Shown here: positions 23,718-28,476 of the stretch, piece after piece
How the letters are laid out: each line of letters starts with the position of its first letter
How positions within the stretch are numbered: the stretch's first letter is position 1
Source: Nitrospinota bacterium
GTDB taxonomy: Bacteria > JADFOP01
Assembly: GCA_022562795.1 (NCBI GenBank)
Contig: JADFOP010000025.1
Span: 1 to 28,476 of the forward strand
DNA length: 28,476 nt
Direction of reading: 5' to 3'
Program-made: the position numbers and the translations under genes
The notes under the pieces: generated by a model
What the model saw: the letters and a program-made list of their open reading frames with translations, nothing else
What the model was told of the DNA's origin: nothing
The model's database searches: none

Positions 23718-25070
23718 TTAAAACTTGTAGAAGTGCTGGGCCAGCTCGAACTCCAGGTCCTTATCTTTGAAGCCTTCCCAGACGGCCCGCTTCACGATGA
23801 TGTACTCTTTTGCCAGGACCGGCCCCATGGCCTCGCAGAGGACCTCATCCTGCTCGAGGGCGTTGATGGCTTCTTCGAGCGTGGTGGGCAGGCGTTCGAT
23901 GCCGCGGGAAGCCCGCTCCTCCTCGCTCAGGCGCGCCGGGTCGACCATCAACGGCTCGCCCGGGTCTATCTCTTTTTCAATCCCGTCCAGCCCGGCGGCC
24001 AGCAGCCCTCCCAGGGCGATGTAGGGGTTGTTGCTAGGGTCGGAGCACTTGAGCTCGAGGTTGAGGCTCTTCATCTCCCGCTCCCAGTAGCCCGAGGCGA
24101 TGCGGACCGCCGCCTCCCGGTTGTCGGGCCCGTAACAGGTGTAGGCGGACGCCCATGTCTGAGGCTGAAGCCGCCGGTAGGAGTTGACGCTGGGGGCGGT
24201 AAGGGCAACAAGGGCGGGCAGGTGGGCAAGGACCCCACCGATAAAGTGATAGCCGTGGCGACTGAGGCGATGGGGGTCATCGGCGTCGAAGAATAGATTC
24301 AGCTGGCCGTCCTCGTCCCAGGCGCTAAGGTGGATGTGGCAGCCGTTGCCCGGGAGGTCGGCGAATGGTTTGGGGGCGAAGGTAGCCCACAGCCCGTGGG
24401 TGCGCGCCACGCCCCGGATCGTCTCTCTAAAGACGATCTGGTTGTCCGCCGCCTTGAGGGCCGTAGTGTGGACGATGGGAATCTCCTGCTGGCCTGGACC
24501 CAGCTCGGGGAAGTATTTTTCCACCCTGACGCCCTGCTCGCTCAGGGCGTCGATCATCTCATGGATAATCGCCTCGGCCTCGTCCATACCGATGGAGCTG
24601 AAACAGAGGCTCTGGTCAATGGGCAAAAAGCTCTCCCCGCTTTGTCGGACGAGGTAGAACTCGTTCTCGAATGCCGCTTGCCACTTAATCCCCCGCCGGC
24701 TGGAGCGCTCGATCATTCGACCGAGGAACGAGCGAGGGCAGGCCTCCCAGGGCGTGCGGTCGTGCTCGACGAGGTTAACCAGCATCCTGGCGCTTCGGGG
24801 CGCATACGGCAACTGGGTGAACGACTCTAAGTCGGGAACCATCCGAATCTCCCCCACGGGGCCGAAAGTCCCCTCAGGAGCGATGGCGTCCAGCATGATG
24901 AACGACTGCATGGCGACGGTGAGTCCGATCCCAGATTCCATGGAGGACTTGAGAAAATCGATGTGGGTTGTCTTGCCCCGGATGACCCCGTCGCTGTCAC
25001 AATAGAGAAAGCGGACGAGCTGGACCCCGGCCTCGCGGGCTCGGGCGATAACACGATCCGGATCAGACAT
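23718..25070 (-). CDS. Glutamine-synthetase-like gamma-glutamyl ligase
   Basis: A 450-residue class I-like glutamine synthetase homolog. Metal and substrate ligands are present: E135 and E137 in AFENEFYL, E189 and E196 in FPELGPGQQEI, H245/H247 in GNGCHIHLS, R299 in NSYRRLQP, R323 in EAAVRIASG and E339. No adenylylation Tyr is visible. Family relatives that pair with amidohydrolases (FluG-type) or act on polyamines and amines (PuuA-type) ligate glutamate to amines other than ammonia. The adjacent amidohydrolase and divergent XRE gene favour a catabolic or dedicated role rather than the housekeeping GlnA. GAGGTG precedes the ATG by 7 bases. Confidence 0.9.
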   Translation of the reverse strand: MSDPDRVIARAREAGVQLVRFLYCDSDGVIRGKTTHIDFLKSSMESGIGLTVAMQSFIMLDAIAPEGTFGPVGEIRMVPDLESFTQLPYAPRSARMLVNLVEHDRTPWEACPRSFLGRMIERSSRRGIKWQAAFENEFYLVRQSGESFLPIDQSLCFSSIGMDEAEAIIHEMIDALSEQGVRVEKYFPELGPGQQEIPIVHTTALKAADNQIVFRETIRGVARTHGLWATFAPKPFADLPGNGCHIHLSAWDEDGQLNLFFDADDPHRLSRHGYHFIGGVLAHLPALVALTAPSVNSYRRLQPQTWASAYTCYGPDNREAAVRIASGYWEREMKSLNLELKCSDPSNNPYIALGGLLAAGLDGIEKEIDPGEPLMVDPARLSEEERASRGIERLPTTLEEAINALEQDEVLCEAMGPVLAKEYIIVKRAVWEGFKDKDLEFELAQHFYKF

Positions 25071-25172
25071 GGGGCACCTCAGATTATCGGCGAAGGAGCG
25101 TGAAATATTTCCGAATACCCTATCGGCTCACGGTCGGCGCGGGCTCGCCCGAGGCCCAAAAGCCCCCTTATT

Positions 25173-25200
25173 CGGAAAATCGCGGAAAATCGCGGAAAAA
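25173..25200. repeat. 10-bp phased direct repeats (CGGAAAATCG), 2.8 copies
   Basis: Two full units at 25173-25182 and 25183-25192 and a partial unit to 25200. Their period equals one helical turn, as is typical of cooperative binding sites. They sit from about +5 to +32 of the predicted GS-like transcript. Confidence 0.75.
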
Positions 25201-25210
25201 ACCCTGCCCC

Positions 25211-25239
25211 ATTATAAAGCCTCCCGCCGCGTACCGCAA
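25211..25239 (-). promoter_or_regulatory. Candidate promoter for the GS-like/amidohydrolase operon
   Basis: Minus strand: perfect TATAAT (25216-25211), 17-base spacer, TTGCGG (25239-25234). It predicts a leader of about 135 bases before the GS-like ATG. Confidence 0.5.
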
Positions 25240-25324
25240 AACCATTTCGGGGGATTCGCGCATTTTCACGGTCCTCCTCGCCATCGCCGCCGATTCCTCG
25301 GCCCCTTCCTATAGGGATTTTCTC

Positions 25325-25353
25325 TTGTCAACGGCCGGGCGTTGTGCTATCTA
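25325..25353 (+). promoter_or_regulatory. Candidate promoter for the XRE regulator
   Basis: TTGTCA (25325-25330), 17-base spacer, TATCTA (25348-25353). The -35 is near consensus, the -10 moderate. The predicted start near 25360 precedes the chosen ATG by about 50 bases. Confidence 0.4.
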
Positions 25354-25410
25354 GAATGGAAAGCCCCCGGTATGGAATCGGGCGCTCACCATTTGTTGAT
25401 TTCAATCTCC

Positions 25411-25815
25411 ATGCGCCGACCCAAAGCATCGAAGAAGGGCCTCCCGCCGAGCATCGGACAGCGCCTTCGGATGGCGCGCCTCGCCCACGGGCTGACCCTC
25501 AGAGAGGTGGAGCTGGTCACCGGGATCGGTGTCTCCCACCTCTCGCAGATCGAAAACGGCTACAGAAACGTCAACGTCGTCAAGCTCGAGGCCATGGCCG
25601 TCTGTTACGACTGCGCCGTGGCGGACTTCTTCCCCCGGGCCGGCGAGCCAAAGCCGGATTTCTACAAGGCCAAGCGCCTGACCCCCACCCAGCGCAAGGT
25701 GCTCAACGCCATGGAGAATGAGGCGATGGCCGGGCACCTCCTCGAGCAGGCCCGAATGAAGGTCAAGTACAAGGCCGCCAAGGCCCGCCGCCGCCGGGCG
25801 GCCAAGGAGCGCTAG
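25411..25815 (+). CDS. XRE-family helix-turn-helix regulator
   Basis: DNA-binding protein of 134 residues from the chosen ATG. Residues about 14-70 form an HTH_3/XRE domain: GQRLRMARLAHGLTLREVEL, then VSHLSQIENGYRNVNVVKLEAMA and CAVADFF. The rest (about 75-134) is a short helical region (LTPTQRKVLNAMENEAMAGHLLEQ) with a very basic tail (KAAKARRRRAAKER), and no cupin or peptidase domain. The chosen ATG lacks an obvious ribosome site; in-frame starts at 25342 and 25372 lie at or before the predicted transcript start or are weak. It is the only plus-strand gene in its region, divergent from the GS-like operon, and is the most likely local regulator of it. Confidence 0.85.
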   Translation: MRRPKASKKGLPPSIGQRLRMARLAHGLTLREVELVTGIGVSHLSQIENGYRNVNVVKLEAMAVCYDCAVADFFPRAGEPKPDFYKAKRLTPTQRKVLNAMENEAMAGHLLEQARMKVKYKAAKARRRRAAKER

Positions 25816-25930
25816 TCAGCCGGAACCCCGACACCTTTTTGAACCATCCGGGTAGTCGGGCCGACTCAGCCTCAGGTCCGCCTCAGGCGGACTACATAAC
25901 CAGAATTCGATGGTTTGGGGACGAATCTCG

Positions 25931-25993
25931 TGTAGGGACAGGGTTTACCCTGTCCGCAAAGAAAACCCGGACAGCCTAAAGGCTGTCCCTACA
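25931..25993. repeat. Palindromic repeat unit, copy 1
   Basis: 63-base inverted repeat with 11-bp ends TGTAGGGACAG/CTGTCCCTACA. Each arm is itself a hairpin: GGACAGGG-TTTA-CCCTGTCC and GGACAGCC-TAAA-GGCTGTCC. Confidence 0.85.
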
Positions 25994-26159
25994 TCTTTAT
26001 TACCAAAAAACAGGCGGGCCTGTCGTCACGCACTTCTTCCCGAATGGAGAGCGTTTTTTTGCTATTTTAGTCGATCCGGGTAGGTCCGCCTCAGGCGGAA
26101 CCCCGACACCTTTTTGGCCGGACAGCCACAAGGGGCGTTCCTGCGTTGGCCTTTTCCCC

Positions 26160-26279
26160 TGTAGGGACAGGGTTTACCCCTGTCCGTGGGTTTTTCCCTT
26201 CCGGGTAGTCGGGGTCGCCCCCGACCCCGACACCTTATCCTACCCTAAAGGCCGGACAGCCATAAAGGCTGTCCCTACA
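26160..26279. repeat. Palindromic repeat unit, copy 2 (expanded)
   Basis: Same terminal arms as copy 1 but with about 60 extra bases between them, including the GTCGGGGTCG/CGACCCCGAC stem. Its right end abuts the remnant toxin frame. Confidence 0.8.
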
Positions 26280-26329
26280 TGGTCTGTTACAGGGTTTTGT
26301 GAGCGCTTGATCTCGACCAGGAAGGGCAT
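26240..26329 (-). pseudogene. Truncated toxin partner, cut by a palindromic repeat
   Basis: Immediately after the antitoxin stop, a short frame begins MPFLVEIKRSQNPVTDHV. Its opening, with a short start then VEIKRS, resembles RelE/ParE-type toxins. From about residue 17 the frame runs into the TGTAGGGACAG arm of the palindromic repeat and stops at 26240 after 29 codons. Normal toxins of this type have about 85-110 residues. Read as a toxin gene broken by repeat insertion or recombination; the family call is tentative because so little remains. Confidence 0.45.
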
Positions 26330-26332
26330 CTA

Positions 26333-26539
26333 CTATTGGCCCGACCCCGATTCTTCGAGATAGGTTCGGAAGGGCCTCGATGGTTCGTCCTTTCGCTCCT
26401 CCATGAGCGCCAGGTCCATCAGGTCGTGCCGGATGCGTTTGTCTTTGATGATTTTGGCCAGCACCTCCTGCCTTTCCTCCTTCGGCAGGGCCTTGAAAGC
26501 GGTCCAGAAAACCTCGGCTGTCGCCTGAGTTTTTGTCAT
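26333..26539 (-). CDS. Small antitoxin-like protein
   Basis: A 68-residue protein, MTKTQATAEVFWTAFKALPK then EERQEVLAKIIKDKRIRHDL. It is helical and highly charged, with the ending DEPSRPFRTYLEESGSGQ. The FxALPKxERxxVL and EERxDEPSRPFxxYLxE features fit small antitoxin components usually followed directly by a RelE/ParE-type toxin. GGGAGG lies 9 bases before the ATG. The stop is followed within 4 bases by the truncated toxin frame. If the toxin is dead, this gene is an orphan antitoxin, and the last few residues may already be altered. Confidence 0.65.
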   Translation of the reverse strand: MTKTQATAEVFWTAFKALPKEERQEVLAKIIKDKRIRHDLMDLALMEERKDEPSRPFRTYLEESGSGQ

Positions 26540-26717
26540 TGGCTATCGCCTCCCTCATCCAGGGCCTCGAGCGTCTCTTCAGTATACCAGCCCTACACCG
26601 GAGGAGGGAAGGGAGAGTTAGGCGATCCGGGTAGTCGGGCTCGCAATGCCCCACCTCAGGCGGACCTCTACAAAAGGAGGACCCCTAGGCCCTAAAAAAA
26701 GAACTGTCCGCGATTAA
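26540..26717. other. Repeat fragments between the antitoxin and the DUF5131 gene
   Basis: Contains another partial GATCCGGGTAGTCGGG and CCTCAGGCGGACC block (about 26621-26666) related to the palindromic cluster. A T-run on the minus strand (around 26694) follows the DUF5131 stop, with no convincing stem. Confidence 0.5.
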
Positions 26718-27509
26718 TTACGCAAAAGCCGGGAGAGGTTCAACTAAACGTTGTGGCTTGACCTTACGAGTAGGTCTATCTTTTGCCTGAGGCAGTTCAT
26801 CCCATGTCCTGCCATCTAACAACCTACCATTGTTTTTCTTTCTCACGCCTCCCCACTGCTTGAAAAAGAAAGGAACTCCATGCTCAATGCATCGATCCCG
26901 GATTTGACGAACCCAATCAGGGTCCATGGGCCGACACCGGGGGCCTGACTCTCCTCCAACGATCACCCAATCCACGCCATTCAGAGGCAATCGGGGAATC
27001 GGCTCCAGCAAAGGCTCAACAGATAAGAACCGTACTGCAGCAGGGACCTCACGAAGGTCACGAATCCGGCGAACATAGTGGGGCGACTCGACACTCACGC
27101 CCATCCAGATATTCTTGGGCCATGGGAGACGGGGGGCAAGTTCGGCAAGCCTTTCGGAGCGTTTTGTCAAAATCTGAAAGGTGTGCCAATGGGCAGTAAC
27201 CATCGTTTCGAAAACGGCATGCACAAATGGTTCTGGGACTATTTCATGAAACAAGTCGCTCATGGAATTGACAAAGATAAGGCGGGGCTCGCGCCAGCGA
27301 AGCGGGAGCCTCAAAATATCCGGTTGGAGGGTAACATCGAACCCGTTGCGGTAGCGCTTCTGCCCCATTGCTTTCAGGCGCTTTGCCATTCGCTCAGCAT
27401 AGCAGTTTTTGCACCCCGGACTGACTTTGGAGCACCCGGTCACCGGGTTCCACGTTGACTCTGTCCACTCTATACTAGACCGTTGTGCAGCCACGAAAGA
27501 TAACCTCAC
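26718..27509 (-). CDS. DUF5131 (phage Gp37/Gp68-like) three-Cys-motif protein
   Basis: A 263-residue protein of the Gp37/Gp68 family. It begins with [35 protein letters not shown], giving the cysteine motif C26-x6-C33-x2-C36, similar to but not the standard radical-SAM CxxxCxx[33 protein letters not shown] and [29 protein letters not shown] are family blocks, and FFFKQWGG is near the end. A GTG start overlaps the tcmP stop (GTGA). It is found with TcmP as a pair in many bacteria and phages; the biochemical role is unknown. The region is A/T-richer than the rest, suggesting transfer. Confidence 0.9.
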   Translation of the reverse strand: MRLSFVAAQRSSIEWTESTWNPVTGCSKVSPGCKNCYAERMAKRLKAMGQKRYRNGFDVTLQPDILRLPLRWREPRLIFVNSMSDLFHEIVPEPFVHAVFETMVTAHWHTFQILTKRSERLAELAPRLPWPKNIWMGVSVESPHYVRRIRDLREVPAAVRFLSVEPLLEPIPRLPLNGVDWVIVGGESGPRCRPMDPDWVRQIRDRCIEHGVPFFFKQWGGVRKKNNGRLLDGRTWDELPQAKDRPTRKVKPQRLVEPLPAFA

Positions 27510-28366
27510 TCAAAGGGTAACGCAGGTTGGTCGGGCACGTACCTAAGCGCTTGTTCCCAAAATTTTCGACCCCGATCACTTCTGGAAAAAAACGCTAAGT
27601 AATAGAGCGATAAGTCTCTATCTGAAGGCGTTATTCTCTTCATTTTTTCAAGAGAAGTACCTGTGTATCCAATAGTTTCCATCTGGGATGCATATTTCTT
27701 TGCAAGGAACGTTCGGAACATAACACCCTTCTTCCGTCTTTCTTGTTCCCACTCATCCCGCCAGTTAATATCACCCAAGAAATAATCTACGCGCGTTACA
27801 TCTGGCCTACAATAATGTGACTCATTACGTTGGGCATCCATACCTAATGCCAGGACCATAAGAAAGTCTATAAAAAAGTCACTAAGTCTTCGGACAGTTT
27901 CAAAGTGTATGTCGATATTATAGGGGTCTATAAAGCAAAATGACAGAACAGTTCTCCTTGGAGAGGGCTTTGGTATAGCAGCACAAATCTCATCAACCAT
28001 CTCATTACAATCACCAAGCACATACTTGACATCCGCATGGGAGTATTCCTTTTCGATGCGAGATTTTAAAGCTTCCATTAGTTCTTCATCTTTCTCGCAA
28101 ATTATGTACTTGTCGTATTGGTCCGGCACACCAAGAGCCAAGAGTGGGGAACCGGCAAGGATTTTGTTGGTGCGTCGAATCCTTGATCTTCCTGCTCCGG
28201 CAAAGAGGTCAATGTATGTCCGACAATCCCATCTGTCCTTCATACTTGTAGAGAAAAGTTTATTGTAATAGCTGACGTACTTATATTTTTCCTCTGCCCA
28301 AGGGCCGACTTCAGGAGTTAGCAGTTCATCGTCGTCGAGATATTCGAGCTTCTCTGGAGGTGTCAT
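27506..28366 (-). CDS. tcmP: Three-Cys-motif partner protein TcmP
   Basis: A 286-residue protein that occurs beside the DUF5131 three-Cys protein. It has a methyltransferase-like fold: [12 protein letters not shown] (51-62), an acidic residue after strand 2 (ICEKDEE, near 91), LGDCNE near 117-122 and FIDPYN (145-150). [16 protein letters not shown] near the N-terminus is the family's conserved start. It overlaps the next gene by 4 bases, so the two are surely co-expressed. Members are thought to modify a target with SAM or to act in mobile-element biology; nothing here decides it. Codon use and A/T content differ from the core genes. Confidence 0.9.
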   Translation of the reverse strand: MTPPEKLEYLDDDELLTPEVGPWAEEKYKYVSYYNKLFSTSMKDRWDCRTYIDLFAGAGRSRIRRTNKILAGSPLLALGVPDQYDKYIICEKDEELMEALKSRIEKEYSHADVKYVLGDCNEMVDEICAAIPKPSPRRTVLSFCFIDPYNIDIHFETVRRLSDFFIDFLMVLALGMDAQRNESHYCRPDVTRVDYFLGDINWRDEWEQERRKKGVMFRTFLAKKYASQMETIGYTGTSLEKMKRITPSDRDLSLYYLAFFSRSDRGRKFWEQALRYVPDQPALPFE

Positions 28367-28476
28367 GCCCTCGTCCCCTACTAGAAATTGCCTTTATTAA
28401 CCGACGGTCGGCAAAGACGATCACTTACCATTTTTCTTCATACAAATTTACAAACCTCTCTAGAAACTTCCCATTA
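28367..28476. other. A/T-rich edge upstream of tcmP
   Basis: About 110 bases, rich in A/T, with no gene. It should hold the promoter of the tcmP pair, but I see no convincing -35/-10 pair. Confidence 0.4.

Larger units (their letters stand above)
25071..25410. promoter_or_regulatory. Divergent control region of the GS-like operon and XRE gene
   Basis: It holds a promoter in each direction (listed separately). There are also 2.8 copies of a 10-bp direct repeat CGGAAAATCG at 25173-25200 and a GAAATATTTC palindrome at 25102-25111. The repeats lie just after the predicted start of the GS-like transcript. No RNA gene was seen. The layout suggests local autoregulation by the XRE protein, which is an inference. 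Confidence 0.45.
25826..26280. repeat. Cluster of palindromic dispersed repeats
   Basis: About 450 bases without genes, made of shared modules. TGTAGGGACAG ... CTGTCCCTACA inverted arms occur at 25931-25993 and again at 26160-26279. The perfect hairpin GTCCGCCTCAGGCGGAC at 25876-25892 recurs nearly intact at 26084-26099. CCCCGACACCTT occurs three times (near 25826, 26101 and 26225), and GGGTAGTCGGG variants several times. Within the second copy a 10-bp stem GTCGGGGTCG/CGACCCCGAC lies at 26208-26231. This is the pattern of REP- or MITE-like elements that spread without their own transposase. Related fragments extend to about 26672. Confidence 0.8.

Noticed and set aside
25826-26280. CRISPR array
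   Set aside because: The repeats are palindromic modules of different lengths without regular unique spacers, and no cas gene is nearby.
26235-26654. 139-codon minus-strand frame across the antitoxin
   Set aside because: Overlaps the SD-supported antitoxin in another frame and runs through the palindromic repeats; Arg/Pro/Gly-rich shadow.

Overview
The window is a stretch of GC-rich bacterial chromosome, tightly packed and almost entirely transcribed from the minus strand. The two exceptions in the main part are a 5'-truncated anmK at the left edge and one helix-turn-helix regulator near 25.4 kb. A complete Pup-proteasome operon, a Sec accessory/queuosine cluster, an archaeal-like diadenylate cyclase and an inositol-phosphate pathway point to a non-actinobacterial lineage that carries the Pup system, such as Nitrospirae/Nitrospinae-like, NC10-like, Tectomicrobia-like or deltaproteobacterial-like uncultured groups. 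I cannot name the phylum from sequence alone.

Layout. (1) 1-674: 3' part of anmK (+). (2) 7256-693 (-): the operon mpa-dop-pup-prcB-prcA-pafA, with genes overlapping or separated by a few bases. It encodes every core part of pupylation and proteasomal degradation: tag (Pup, ending GGQ), deamidase/depupylase (Dop), ligase (PafA), unfoldase (Mpa, ending QYM) and the 20S core (PrcA/PrcB with the Thr-Asp-Lys triad). (3) 9767-7503 (-): a promoter, a long leader with two coupled tiny ORFs, then speD, speB and a DksA/TraR-type zinc-finger regulator, i.e. polyamine synthesis. (4) 16803-9825 (-): promoter, DacZ-like cyclase, two paralogous zinc-ribbon membrane proteins, tgt, yajC, secD and secF. (5) 21941-17498 (-): promoter, long leader, ino1, a fused CTP:inositol-phosphate cytidylyltransferase/CDP-alcohol phosphotransferase (di-myo-inositol-phosphate type), a TIM-barrel isomerase-like protein and a membrane-anchored truncated globin. 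(6) 25204-22147 (-): a glutamine-synthetase-like ligase, an amidohydrolase (together a split FluG arrangement) and a ten-cysteine zinc-ribbon protein, facing a divergent XRE regulator at 25411-25815. (7) 25820-26700: a nest of palindromic dispersed repeats next to an antitoxin gene whose partner toxin appears to be cut off by one of the repeats. (8) 26718-28366 (-): an A/T-richer, apparently transferred pair, TcmP and the three-Cys-motif (DUF5131/Gp37-Gp68) protein.

The most interesting places are the speD leader with its TGATG-coupled mini-ORFs, the DacZ-like cyclase with a modified RHR motif beside two zinc-ribbon membrane paralogs, the inositol cluster whose CDP-alcohol phosphotransferase has Glu in place of a signature Asp, the GS/amidohydrolase/XRE divergon with 10-bp phased repeats at the start of the transcript, and the repeat-truncated toxin. 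No rRNA, tRNA, CRISPR array or intact insertion sequence was seen.
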